Assembly (NCBI GenBank): GCA_033439295.1
Contig: JAVTLE010000014.1
Location: 4,464,001 to 4,528,000, forward strand
Length of the DNA: 64,000 nt
Reading direction: 5' to 3'
Origin: Deuterostichococcus epilithicus
Lineage: Eukaryota > Chlorophyta > Trebouxiophyceae > Prasiolales > Stichococcaceae
Below, piece by piece: positions 10,853 to 21,753 of the stretch (the stretch's first letter is position 1; every line of letters starts with the position of its first letter). A program made the translations under genes and the position numbers. The notes below the pieces were generated by a model. That model was not told where the DNA came from, did not search any database, and saw only the letters and a program-made list of their open reading frames with translations.

Positions 10853-11689
10853 ATCCGCCGCGCCCTACTCTGCAGGGATGGCGTCAGACAGCCGCTTCAA
10901 CTGCAGCGGCGCCGTCTGGCCCGCGTCAGCAGCTGGCCCTGCAGCGGCCGCCGCCGCCGCCACTGCTGACCGCCTGAGGTTAGCAGATGCCTGCCGTCCG
11001 GTTGCCGGCTCCCGCCGCAGCTCTGAAGGCATCTGTGCGGTGAGGTGGAGGTAGGCCTGTTTGCAGCAAGGGGCCTTGCTGCCATCTGGCAGCATGGCCG
11101 GCAGCTGCACCAGCACGGCGGATACCTTGTGCCGCCCGTGCGCGGGCGGCAGTCGCACATGGCTTCCAGCTGCAGTCGCTCCGCCACGCCTCTGGTGACG
11201 GCGAGGTCGCCAGGGAACCCGGGTTCGATCAGGCACGGCTCATCTGAGCGGGACTCGTTCGGGTGGGACATTCCGTTCTCCACGTTCGCGAGGCAGAAGG
11301 CGTGTGGTCCGCTGCTTGCGGCGGCATCACAGCCAACAGTCCCTTGTGGAAGCACGCGCTTCCGCCAGCGCAGCTCGGCATGCAGATGCGACGCAGTGAG
11401 CGTGGGCATCAGCAAATGCTGTGAGAATGTCGGTGATCTGCTCACGCAATTGGGCAGAGAGCAGAGGGCGTGTAATGTTCATCATCATGCGCAGGCAGCG
11501 CCGGTCAGGACTGCCGAGCGACGGAGCCGAGGGTCTGCCACCGACCTTCGTAGCAGCCGGAGTGTTGCTTGGGAAGCATTCTTTGTCTTTCATCCATCCT
11601 GCTACATAAGCCGGCATTCGGCTCAGGTCCCTCGCCTTCGTGAGTTGCAGCTTCAGGCTGTTCTTCACTCCAAGTTGCTTCGGCAAAGG

Positions 11690-11880
11690 CAGTGCCTATC
11701 AGCGTCAATTTGCAGCTCACTGCACAGCTGGCTGACAATGTAAACAATGCCGATGTACTCCTCGGCATCCATGATGCAGGTTGCAAGCAGCTCAAGATTT
11801 CGAACAGACGACTCCGTGATGCCGAGCAGCCGGAGGACGCAAAACCCTGCAGTCGAGTTTCCGGCCGGTTTCTTGAAGCG
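11690..11880 (-). CDS. Possible coding exon of unknown protein
   Basis: Minus-strand frame reading VLRLLGITESSVRNLELL, then ATCIMDAEEYIGIVYIV and SQLCSELQIDADRH. It looks like helical protein sequence and is free of low complexity, but I do not recognise the family. It may belong with the exon at 10484-10852, or to the kinase N-terminus. Confidence 0.35.
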
Positions 11881-12151
11881 GCACGTGCGAAATTGAGATC
11901 TTCGTCACGCCACGCATGCCCTGTGGCTCAGAGGAACTTGAAGATACTGCCACTTTGGGACGCAGCACTGCAACCGAAACACGTCGATTTGCAGCCTTGT
12001 AGGAGACTCTGTGAGCCTTTGGCCTTTGGTGATAGTGTCTGTGCTGCTCGGTCGACACCCAGTCAGCAGTCTCAGAGCTTCTCCTTGGCGGCCTCCTGAT
12101 CGTTATCCAGGTGCAGAACGTCGTCCGCGCGACATCCAGCCTGCTTGGCAT

Positions 12152-15100
12152 ATGGCAAGCTTTCAGGCGAGGCATTCAATGCAGAGGAACTGCTTTGTTC
12201 AGTCGCAGTTGCCAGCGGCACTGTCCGGCTTCAGACGTCCAGCAGCAGCTCGCACGTCATCGCGCAGCCGGCAGGCCAACAGCCAGTTTCTTGCGCGAGC
12301 ATCGCCAGCCTCCAATTCGCCGCCGGAAGGGGCAGCTGCGCAGCCGCAGGCGGCCAGCAGCAGCGCTTCAGCGCTGCTCGATGCCCCATCCAGGACACCG
12401 GCAAGTTGCCCATACCCGCGCCCCGATGGCTACGATAGTGACGCCAGCCCCTTCAGCAGCACTGATTTGTCCTTCAGCCGGGCAGCCATCGACGCCGCCG
12501 CCAGCCTCGACGACAGTGAGCTGAGAGCCCGCATCGCTGAGCTGGCTTCGGACGACACCGATGCAGCGTACGAGTCGGATGCGACTGACGACAAGCCTGG
12601 CGGTATGAGCGCGTCGCTCAAGGGCATGCTGCTCCTGAACTTGGGCGCGGCCTTGTTCGGCTCCAACATGGTGCGTGATCATCATTCCAAATGCCAAGTC
12701 ATTGCTTCGACACATGGTCGACGTCATGATGATTCATCTGGCAAGCGCCTGAGCGCATCCCTGCGAGATATGTTATAGCATGTGCAAACGCGTGCAGCCT
12801 CCTACAGCGCTGCGTCTTACTATCCCTCTCTGCATCCGATGGTTTGCCTGCTGATGGGTGGGCAATGAATGGTTGTACCCGCCTCCGTCGCAGGTGGCCA
12901 TAAAGGCGGCCGAGGATAGCATGAGCAGTACGGCGCTGTCCGCTTCTCGCTTTGCCATCGCCGCGCTGGCTTTCGCGCCGTACGTGTGGCGGGGCCTGCA
13001 GATCCCTGCTGTCCGACGAAATGCCGCGGAGCTTGCGCTGTGGCTCTTTGGTGAGTCGCGTTCCTCTGCCGGATTTCAACCCACATGACAGCTGTTATTC
13101 CATGTGCGGGTTGATTGCATTCTCAAGTCTTGCGATGAGCAGCCTGCATCGTCCCTGATTGGCTTCTGAGTGCCTGGCAGGTGGCTATACCGCACAGGCG
13201 GCAGGCCTGGAGATGACGTCGGCAGCGCGCGGCGCGTTCACCGGTGCGTTCAACCTATGTCTTCTGCAATTGATTATACTACCCATCTCGCAGCGAGCAA
13301 CGGTGTCTGCGCCTCGAATCGGCTGCCCTGTCGGCATTGCGTGATCCACCTGCCGCCACACCCGCTCCTGCTGCAGCCGCTTGACAGCGGGTCATGCCGC
13401 CTCGCACATCCTGCGGTGCATGTCACAGGGCTGTGATAGGATCGTTTCTTTTGTTCGTTACAGGAACCTTCACGGTTGTTGCGGTTCCACTTCTAGTGGG
13501 CCTTAGCGGCCGGAAGGTAGCCTGGACCACCTGGATTGCTGCGGGTGCGCTTCCTACTTCCACTGGAAGCAAGCCTGCTTGCTTTGCACCTAGCTGGGCT
13601 TGAGATCAATCGCAACCCCAGGCTCTGTCGTGTCCACATCTGACCGGCTCCATGATGTGAAGCTGGGAGGATCGAGGGGTTGAGAGCATGTCTCTGACCA
13701 TGCCTTGCCGCTGTCTCCCATGCACCCACACTGGAGGCAACTGCTGCTCACGAACGCCAGCGCCCAGCAAGAGCGTCTCGTCATCCCCTGTACTTCCTGT
13801 GGCACAGTGACGGCGATCATCGGAGTGGGGATGCTTACCTCAAGCGGCGGCGACCCCACATGGGGCGACGCGCTGTGCATTCTCAGCGCCACGCTCTTCG
13901 GCGTGCACAAATACAGATCCGAGATTGTCACCGCTCAGGCGCGGGTCCCGTGGTGCTTCACCAGGCTGCATGCGCTCACGGTGCCTGCTCGCGGATTTGC
14001 TGCACCAAGGCATCAGCTGTCTTGTCCCGCAGCCGCACAGAGCGCACAAATGTGCTCGCCTCGTCAACATGGTCCGACATGGTCCCGGGCTGACCCTGTC
14101 GTGCATTGTCCCGACATGGTCCCAGGCTGACCCTTTCGATGCTCATGCAGGTGGAGGAGACGACGGAGCTTATTGCGGTTCAGCTGGCGGGTCTGGCTGC
14201 GGCGTCAGCACTCGTCTCAGCGCCGGAAATCTACCATGCATTCCGGGCAAGTCTTTCTCGAGCTCTCCCAAAGCCTTATCTAGATTGAGCGAAAATGCGA
14301 CATTCGGCAGTTATAGCTCAGCGCTGCCTTTGTTTTGGCTTTTAGACTGGACACGGTTCATCGCCTGCGTTGATTTCAAGCATTGGAACCAGACAGTGGT
14401 CTCTTGCTGTTTGGGGATGCGGTCTGCATGTTTTCTCACATGGCTCGCAGCGCAAGCCTGTGGTTTGCTGTCGGCAGCAGAGCCTGATGGGCACAGCCTG
14501 CAACTTGCTCGCTCATTCATCAACCAACCCCCTGCACTGCTGCAGGGCCACGACCTATCGCAGACATTTAACAGCTTCCTCGGCCTGCCGTGGCCGGCGC
14601 TGCTGTTCATGGGCCTCGGCACCACGGCGCTCACCTTGTGAGTCGAGTTTCAGCGCCTGGCGCAACTCTGTGTTGAAGCTTCGCACTCTGGCACCTGCTG
14701 GACTCTTCGAGCATGGTTATGCCCCGATCTATCCCACTGCACAAAAAGCTCACAGAAGTGGTGCATCTAGCATCGAGTGCATGCAATCGCGCATGGCTGT
14801 CGCTGAGCCTTAAGCAACCGTCTCTGTGCAGGTGGATCGAGATGAATGCCCTGAAAGAGGTGCGTGAGAATACTGCCGTCGCTGTCGCGCAATTGCATTA
14901 CCGCCTGTTGATTTGTGCACACAGGCCGATTGCCATTGCACGGACAAACCTTGTGAGGCAACCCGGCTGCCATTCACGAGACACGCGTGCGGCATGCGCT
15001 TGCACGGCATGAGCTGCAATCGCCGCGGAGCGCCGCACCATACCATGCAGCGCGGCTGACGGTGCTCGCGACCCCACAACCCCGAAACCCTTCCGCCGCT

Positions 15101-15308
15101 GCAGGTGTCCGCGCCGGTGGCCGCCATTATCTACAGCGCGGAGCCGCTGTGGGGCGCCGGCCTGGCGTACTGGCTGCTGGGCGAGCGGTGGGGGCCGCTG
15201 GGCTGGGTGGGCGCCGGCCTCATCATTGCGTCCAGCCTTGGCGCCCAGCTGGGCGGCCGCGGCGACGAGCGCGCCGGCGGCAAGGGAGAAAGCAAGAAGG
15301 AGACATGA
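12152..15308 (+). CDS. Plastid-targeted EamA/DMT-superfamily transporter
   Basis: Exons at about 12152-12670, 12894-13050, 13181-13243, 13464-13544, 13808-13944, 14151 to about 14250 (3' border unsure), about 14545-14637, 14832-14859 and 15105-15308. The first exon begins MASFQARHSMQRN with a Ser/Arg/Ala-rich, acid-poor leader like a chloroplast transit peptide, then an acidic linker, then SLKGMLLLNLGAALFGSNM, the first helix. Further helices follow, with EamA signatures GAFTGTFTVVAVPLL, LGTTALTLWIEMNALK and SAPVAAIIYSAEPLWGA near the end, and a basic tail ending KKET. Plant relatives are ten-helix carriers of the plastid envelope or other membranes; the substrate cannot be told. The start was chosen because the leader follows directly from this ATG. 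Confidence 0.8.
14072..14133 (+). repeat. Two imperfect copies of a 26-27 bp sequence
   Basis: Copies at 14072-14097 and 14108-14133 share CCGACATGGTCCC followed by GGCTGACCCT. They lie in a transporter intron just before the acceptor at 14150. Confidence 0.85.
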
Positions 15309-16048
15309 TGACGGGTCTAGCGTGGACTCATGTTCAAGGAGTCTCGGGTACTGCTGCTGCTGCAGCCCTGGCCAACTGCGGTCCAATTTGCGGGTGTTCT
15401 GGCGCCTAGTGTGGCGAAGTGGTGCTGCTGCCGCTGCGGCGGCGACGGCGCAGTGCAGCGGGCGGCGGCAGCACAGTGCAGCAAAGCCTTCGAGCAGACC
15501 AGGCGGCATGTCAAGATCATTTTGCTATCAGCGATCTTGGCATGCGCGCGCTGTCGGCTGCCCCTGGGCAATTGCAGCTGTTCTGCTTTCTGGTGAGAGG
15601 CTCGGCTGTCAGGAGAGAAATGGTTTGCCTGTTGGCAACCTTGTCAAGTGTTTCCGGCAACACTGCCAACGAAGGGAGGGAGACAGATTTTGGCTGTACA
15701 TGTGACAGTGCGTGAGGGTATATTGAGGCTGCAGGGCTACGGTACCTATTGGTCACAGCTGCAGGTTTGATCAGCACTGCACCCTTTGCGGAATTTTTTT
15801 TGAGATTGACATTTATACTGCCTATGCGAGTGTGGGTTCGTGTGTCATTTACGTGTATGAAGTGCAGCAATAATGGCCTAATGTGTCGCAACATCAGTCT
15901 GGATCATTACAAAATCTCCCGCCACAGCCTCTCCAGCGGCGCAGGTTGCTTGACACAATCTGCTTGCACTCTGCCCGCAAACAGCGTCTGCAAACTTTTG
16001 GCACCATCCCCAGCCAGGAGCTATTTTAGCCGCAGTGGTCATCTGCGG
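15309..16048. other. Convergent intergenic region
   Basis: Lies between the 3' ends of the transporter (+) and eIF3h (-). TTACA at 15907-15911 (TGTAA on the minus strand) sits about 140 bp past the eIF3h stop. No gene seen. Confidence 0.5.
15907..15911 (-). terminator. Putative poly(A) signal TGTAA for eIF3h
   Basis: TGTAA on the minus strand, about 140 nt downstream of the eIF3h stop. TGTAA is the common chlorophyte polyadenylation motif. Support is position and motif only. Confidence 0.35.
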
Positions 16049-19000
16049 TCAAGTCCGCGCCGTGCGCTGCAGACTGTCCAGCAGGAAGAGCTTCTGCAGG
16101 CCTGCGCCGCCGATGCCGTTGACGGCGTTGGTGTACCTGCGCAACAAGGAAAGCAGCAACATGTGAGCATGAAGGTGGCCTTGAGCACATGAAGCACAGC
16201 AGGTCATGAACACGGAGCTGGAATCAGGCGTCTCGCCTTCCGACTGGATGTCCCAGTGGTGCCTGCAACCGCCAGTTTCTGCCCACCGCTGTGGGGAGCG
16301 AGCTCAAGACAGCAGGCACTGGGTGCCAGGACAGGTGGGAGAACAGGTGGCGTGCAATCCCGCTCAAGAGAGCAGGCCGTGGTCGCCAGGGGACAGCTAG
16401 GAGAACAGGTGGCGTGCATGCGGGGCACACGTTGATCTGGTTGGCTATGAGCACCTCAGGCAGCTGGCTGGGCCCGGGGATGGGCGTGAAGAATGGGCAC
16501 TGGGCGCCAGGACACAGCTGGGAGAACAGGTGGTGTGCAAACTGTTCAGGGTTGAGAGGGCCGCACGCGTCAATCTGGTTGGCGATGAGCACGTTGTCCA
16601 GCTGGCTGGGCTCGGGGATGGGCTTGAACATGCCGGGCTCCTCCTCCGGGAGCGGCTCCTCCCCAGTGGCGCGGCGCGCGGCATTCTCCTGCCGCCGCTT
16701 GGCCAGCCACGCCGCCTGCTGCTGCTGCTGCCGCGCCGCCGCGCGGTGATAGAAGGACACCTTGCCCGCCTCCGCCTGCAGGCGGGAGCCGAGTTGCGGG
16801 TCATATCCAGGTGTAGGTTCAGGTTTAGGTCGGTATACTGGCTGGATAGGGAGGCTGGCAGCTGCTGCACCGCCGCCTTGGCAGGTTGTCGGCATCGCTA
16901 CCATGTATATGCCCGATGGTCGGCCTGGACAAGTCAGCCAATGCACCGCCGCCAAAGGGTGGCTCGTGCCGCTGGTCTTTCATCAGTTGCTATGGCGAGA
17001 CCTTCAGAAGCAGCCGGTTTGGATTCTGACTTCGAGGGGTCCGACTTCGAGGGCCTTAAGCCCACCTGCACATCATCCAGGGCGTCCGACAGGAACTCGG
17101 CGGTGCGGCCCAGCGGCTGCGCCATCGCGAGGCTGAGGCGCTGGAAGTCGCCCTCGCCCGCTGCGCCCGTCGCCGGCGCCACCTAAGGGGTTCGACAGTT
17201 GCCGGCTGTTCATGTGTGTCCTGCCATCGAGGCCTGATGCAGCAGTGCTGGAGTGACAGGTGAGCTCCAGCGCGGTGGCAGGCGGGGGCTCGCATGCGGG
17301 GTTGCAGTCGCATCGTGATCCTGCGGCGCGGCCGAACGGCGTCGGCGGTCGAGGCCCGAGGCTGCCAGGGTGGCGCGGCACAGCTGCGGTCAGGAGCGTC
17401 ATGCGGCAGCTGGGTTTAGGGTTTGAGGCTTCTTTTCCTCTCACCTGCGCCATGAGCGCCGCGACGAGGTTGGAGTTCTGCACGCTGACAGGGATCTCCT
17501 CGAAGATGTCCGCCCACCCAATGTTGGCCGCCTTGAGCTTGTCCGCCGTCAGCCCAGGGCCGCCCTTGGACTTGTACAGCTCCATGAAGCCGTCCTTCAG
17601 CTTGATGGCCTGTATATGGCGCAGTGGATCGATCGATTGACTTGGTGGACATGGATCGACGTGCTCGGGGTTTACATCAACAGGCTGCCAGCCCGCAAGG
17701 CGAGGTCGAGTTCTGGTGGTGTATTGCTCCGCGGCTGCGCCTGCACCACGCTCGAGGCAGTGGTGTCGCGCGACATGCGACAGCGACAAACCAGCCCAAG
17801 TTCGCGGCGTGTCTTGCTGTCGAGCAGACTCTCGAAATCAGGATTGCCAGTCATCCACCTGTGATTTCCAGTCATGAATCCGCGAACACGACCAAATCTC
17901 AACTGCAACCATCAACAAACCTTCAGGGCGGGGGTGCCGGATGCGGACGTTGCAGGGTCCACCGTCAGCGCGATGCAGCGCTTGATGCTCTCCTGGTAGT
18001 TGATGAAGGTCTCGATGAGCTCCACCGTCTGAAAGGAGCCCATCACCGTGGACTGGTACCTGCGTGCGGCACACGAAGCAGGGGTGTTGGGCTCGAACTC
18101 CAGAGTGAATGCCCCGTCTGCCTCTGGGCAGCCCAGGAACTGTTGCCAGATGGCAGTCCAAGGCACCACTCCAGCGCCGTGCGGCCCCGTTCGTGGCAGC
18201 TGCAGGCAAGTTTCACCGCTGCATGTCCGCGGCCACAGACACGGCGCCGCTTGCACCCGCGTGCACAGCCCCACCGCCGCCAGCTCCACCTTCCTGCCTC
18301 CGGCTACCGCGGCAGCAGCGTTGACACCGACCCACTTTCGGTCGCATTCGCGGAGCGTGTCGAGCGCCCGGAGCGGCGCGCAGCACTCACCAGCCTACGG
18401 TGTTGTTGTCAGCGTTCACCTCCCGCAAGCACCGCATCATGTCCAGCTGGTACTCCGCACCCACATCTGCGCTGCCCTCCTCCTCCGCTCCTCGGCTCTG
18501 TATAATTCGGACGAGCGATGATTTTGATTGAGTCTGCTTTTTGGCGAGGGCGAGCCTGCTGCACAGCAATCTCGTCAGTACTTTCACTCGGCTCTCTACG
18601 CCCACATGCTCGCCATCCTCCTCATCCGCGCCCTGGCTTTGCATTGACAGATACGTGGATGCGTCAAGAACAGGACGCATATGCCGCTGCACAGCCGTTC
18701 TGCATCATGTCCCATTGAGACTTTGCGCCCACGATGTCCTTTCATCCGCCGCCTCGACACAACAAGCAATCGCATCAGGGTCAGAGAGGAGCCTGCCTGT
18801 GCAGGCACTGGCCCCTCCTCATCTGCTTCCCAGCTCGGCACATCCATCAGCGTTTGCTGCCTGCCATAACTCAGGCGGCAGCAAGAACCACGGGCCGCAC
18901 ATGCCTGGTCGTGCAGCCCGGGGTCAGCTGTCTGAGCATGTGTGCGACCATGCAAGCAAGCATTGCCAAAGTTGGCCTCGCTGAGGCCAACTGCTAGCTC

Positions 19001-19674
19001 TGGTGCTAGCAGCCCAAGTATGGCCCGCGCGCCCCCGTATCTGTCTTCATTAAAGCTTCTCACAGGCTGCAGCAGCAACTATGAGGCAGCTGAGATTGCC
19101 CCACACCCAGGAGCCAGCCTAACACATGCACCTCTCCTGCACAGGCTGCAGCCAGCTGCACGGCGCCAAGGCGCTTGCTCGATGTCTGCTGCTCCACTCG
19201 AAAGCCGCCGCCGACGCCGCATGAACCCCGCAGCTCCGAAGAGTCAAGGTCCGGCAGCGAGTGATCGCCAGCAAGCTCACCGGGAAGGGGAAGCTGTCTG
19301 TGACCTCCAGTGTCTGCCCCACGTCCAGGCCCAGCAGCTGCCCGGTGACGAGATTAGGCGCGCACTCCTGGCAGTGCTTGACGATTTTCAAGATGACGTG
19401 CCCCTCCAGCTGCACAGCCCGCAGCCGCGTGTCCTTTGCCTGCATGCGAGCAGTAGAAACCATAAGGCAAGGAGATATTGGTAGCAGCGTGCAGGATGTG
19501 TGTGTCCAACCAGGAGCATATTGTTTCATGAGCCTCTTGCACGCCAAGTTTGGATGGGTTCTCACGTCTCGACGATAGGCATGTCACAAGCTCACGCGCA
19601 GCGACAGCAGCGGGACCGACCTTTGCGGGTGCGGATGTTGCGGCTGCGAAGTTCATCGGCTCTCGTGCCGCCAT
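16049..19674 (-). CDS. Eukaryotic translation initiation factor 3 subunit H
   Basis: Exons include about 19674-19621 (MAAREPMNFAAATSAPAK), 19439-19282 (LEGHVILKIVKHCQE and TGQLLGLDVGQTLEVTDSFP, the start of an MPN domain), about 18510-18400 (AEYQLDMMRCLREVNADNN), 18060-17925 (YQSTVMGSFQTVELIETF), about 17610-17450 (LKAANIGWADIFEEIPV), about 17160-16990, 16775-16516 (WLAKRRQEN, EEPLPEEEPGMFKPIPEP, PEQFAHHLFSQL) and 16136-16049 (YTNAVNGIGGAGLQKLFLLD). Order and motifs match eIF3h, an MPN protein of the eIF3 complex without the JAMM metal site; it helps ribosomes scan and reinitiate in the cytoplasm. The last junction uses donor GTGTCC, which joins SQL to YTN in phase. Two exons are followed or preceded by decayed copies. 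Confidence 0.92.
16322..16500 (-). repeat. Decayed copies of the penultimate eIF3h exon
   Basis: About 16386-16500 repeats the PIPEPSQLDNVLIANQI part of the functional exon as PIPGPSQLPEVLIANQI. About 16322-16385 repeats the HHLFSQ part again as RHLFSH. All three stay open in one frame. The copies lie in the last intron, downstream of the functional donor. Confidence 0.85.
18596..18840 (-). repeat. Decayed copies of the acidic eIF3h exon
   Basis: Functional exon around 18490 reads SRGAEEEGSADVGAEYQL. Around 18614 the minus strand reads SQGADEEDGEHVGVESRV, and around 18806 SWEADEEGPVPAQAG. Both lie upstream of the functional exon in the preceding intron. The third copy is weak. Confidence 0.6.
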
Positions 19675-20187
19675 GATCGCGGCAGAAGCTCTGTCAAAGC
19701 TACAAGATAGGCTTGTGTTTTACTCTCTGATAGTTGCAAGGCAACCGAACAACAACTGCCGCTGTATCCGAGTTCCTAACCGGCGTGATTCAGACTCCGC
19801 GAGCGTGCGCGGCTGAGTCCTCTAGCAGTAAGATGAGCTAGGAGCGGTACTAGGTTGTTCGGTATCCTTCCAACTGTAGACAAGGTGCGAACGCGACTCC
19901 GCACTTTCGACTGCAGGCGCCGCACCTTTCCCTGAGGAAGCAGGATGCAGCAGGCAACTGCCTTGCAAAATTATCAAGCGGGCATTTTTAGCACCTGACG
20001 TGGTTGAAAACGTTACAGGCACGTCTTCTGCTGCGTGTGTCATTTCGATGACCTGCCATCCCCTCCCTGCCGGAATCGCATGTTAAGTGCCTTTCCCTAA
20101 AGAGGTATGTCAGTCTGCCGCAACCCCTCCCAGCCTCCGGCTTTGAGCGTCCTTCGACTACGCAGAATCTGCATTGCAGATCACACA
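19675..20187. other. eIF3h 5' flank and 3' flank of the redoxin gene
   Basis: No gene seen. TTACA at about 20012-20016 (TGTAA on the minus strand) lies some 175 bp past the stop at 20188 and may be its poly(A) signal. Confidence 0.45.
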
Positions 20188-21090
20188 TCAGACATTGGCG
20201 AAGTAGGTGTCTCTGACGCAGGTGTCCAGTATCTTGTCTGCCAGCTCGCGCTTCTCGCTCAGGCCGGCAAAGCTGATGCCGCGGTCGCCCAGGATCTGCT
20301 TCAGCTCCCGCACTGCGTGGCATCCCGGCACGCTCTTCCCGGCTGGCCGTGATGTGCGGCAGCTCATTTGGCTCTGGTCTGCTGGCTGACGTGACCTGCA
20401 TGAGCGTGCCACGCAGAGGTGACATTGCATACGATTTTAAAGGTAAATTTTGACTGCTCCATACAGACTTTGCTAGTGCCTCTCGTCGACGCAATCAATG
20501 ACGAGACGAGCGGACCAAACCACCGGTTTGACTGCCGCCATGAAGTTGGGGTCAGCAGGGTGGCTACTGAACTGGATCATGCCGCTGCTGTCCACGACGA
20601 AGCTGTGTGGGATGCCAGACCTGTGCACACATCGTTTCGGGGTCTCTTGCTAAACGGCATGTGGACGGCAGGAGATGACACCTCAAAGAGGCGCAGCATA
20701 CGTAGTCATATGCATGTAGCCTGACTTGAGATTGCACCTGTGCTGCCGTCATGAGCTCCTGACCCACCCTGCACGACACTAGAGCCTTCAGCCGTGCTGG
20801 TAATTATCCTGGCAGAAGCCGGCATGCTCGCCTTGATCACCACCGCCAGATGCTTTAAAACATCGAACTCATGTGCTGGCCGCCAGCACAGTGTGCAGAA
20901 CCAGGTCTCACCTGCCGCTCTGTGCCACACGGTACTCCATGTTGCTCCCCTGCAACTGCACGAACTGCGCCAGCTGCGGCGAGGCTTCCTCTTCGCTGAC
21001 GCCCACGACGACGAGGCCGCGGTCCGCATAGTCGCGCTGCACCTGCGACATGTTCGAGAGATCTGCCTCCAGGGCCGCACTTGCGCACAA
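20188..21090 (-). CDS. Redoxin (thioredoxin-fold) protein with C-terminal SAP-like domain, N-terminus unresolved
   Basis: Three pieces on the minus strand. About 21078-20921: ADLSNMSQVQRDYADRGLVVVGVSEEE, the beta-strand after the active-site helix in TlpA/AhpC-type redoxins. About 20618-20535: SGIPHSFVVDSSGMIQF, the cis-Pro strand region (GIPHSFVVD) and following hairpin. About 20330-20188: VRELKQILGDRGIS plus SEKRELADKIL, a short helix-extended loop-helix of SAP/ARMET type, ending TYFANV. The fold suggests a thiol redox or chaperone role; the exon that should carry the Cys-x-x-Cys motif was not found, so activity is unproven. The first junction is in phase; the second is not settled. Algal proteins of this composition are often organellar, but no leader is visible here. 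Confidence 0.65.
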
Positions 21091-21139
21091 TCCAGCCATG
21101 ATGTGGATTGGGGCACGCGTCATGCAGTAATACGCTACA

Positions 21140-21290
21140 CGGGCCGTCGGCGGCACCATCGCGGGCGCTGCACGGACCGCTGCGGGCACCGTTGCGGGTG
21201 CTGCGCGGCCTGCCGCCGGCATCGCCGGCGCCGCCGTCGCGGGCGCCGTATGGCCTGCCGCTGGCGGCGTCGCTGAGCATGCTGCTTAGC
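21140..21290. repeat. Degenerate GC-rich tandem repeat
   Basis: Imperfect units of about 15-30 bp built on GCGGGCGCTGCACGGACCGC-like blocks. On the minus strand it reads as Ala/Pro/Val-rich. It lies just upstream of the first recognisable redoxin exon, and whether it is coding is unclear. Confidence 0.5.
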
Positions 21291-21549
21291 CGACGCCGCT
21301 TGAGTGTTTCTACCCGCTTGCTTCGTTGGGGGCGAGCTTTATCGCTGCGAATACATTTTTTCTTGGGGGAAGACGGTTGTTTGGTCCTACGAACTACCCC
21401 CTACGTAACCTTTCTTCTTGAATTGTATTTTGTCTCACCCCTTCATCCCCATCAGACCTGTCATCCCATGCACGTCATAACTTCATAAGTATCGAGACTC
21501 GGCGAAAACAGGCGAAAACCTTGACCTCTGAAACAATCAGGCAAAACGC

Positions 21550-21753
21550 ATGTCCGAGAAGCCATCCTTCGCACAGCAACCCTGGAGGCTGTACCGTGAA
21601 GTTCCCAAGCCAACACTGCAAGATCATTTTGCACTGCATCCCAGGCCGAAGCCTGAGTCAGCACTTGACTCGACTGCATTAAATCTCATATTGGCGCGTA
21701 TCACTTACTACACGCCAGAGGGCACCACAAAGTATCAGATCATTCAAGACTGA
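21550..21753 (+). CDS. Possible small ORF of 67 codons (doubtful)
   Basis: ATG at 21550 to stop at 21753, beginning MSEKPSFAQQPWRLYREV and ending TKYQIIQD. It has a balanced composition and lower GC than the surrounding genes. No family is recognised. It could be a short gene, an exon, or chance. Confidence 0.2.
   Translation: MSEKPSFAQQPWRLYREVPKPTLQDHFALHPRPKPESALDSTALNLILARITYYTPEGTTKYQIIQD

Larger units (their letters stand above)
9956..12151. other. Region between kinase exons and the transporter; unplaced minus-strand coding likely
   Basis: No gene could be assembled here. Two minus-strand stretches look coding and are listed separately (10484-10852, 11690-11880). They could be N-terminal exons of the kinase, since plant DYRKs have long N-termini, or a separate gene divergent from the transporter at 12152. 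The plus-strand frame at 10203-11054 looks like their shadow. Confidence 0.4.

Noticed and set aside
11215-11235. GGGTTCGATC resembling a tRNA B box
   Set aside because: No A box at the right distance and no cloverleaf could be drawn.
21696-21720. RuBisCO-like TYYTPE in the small plus-strand frame
   Set aside because: Only about six residues match and the rest is unrelated, so it is a chance likeness and not a plastid DNA insert.
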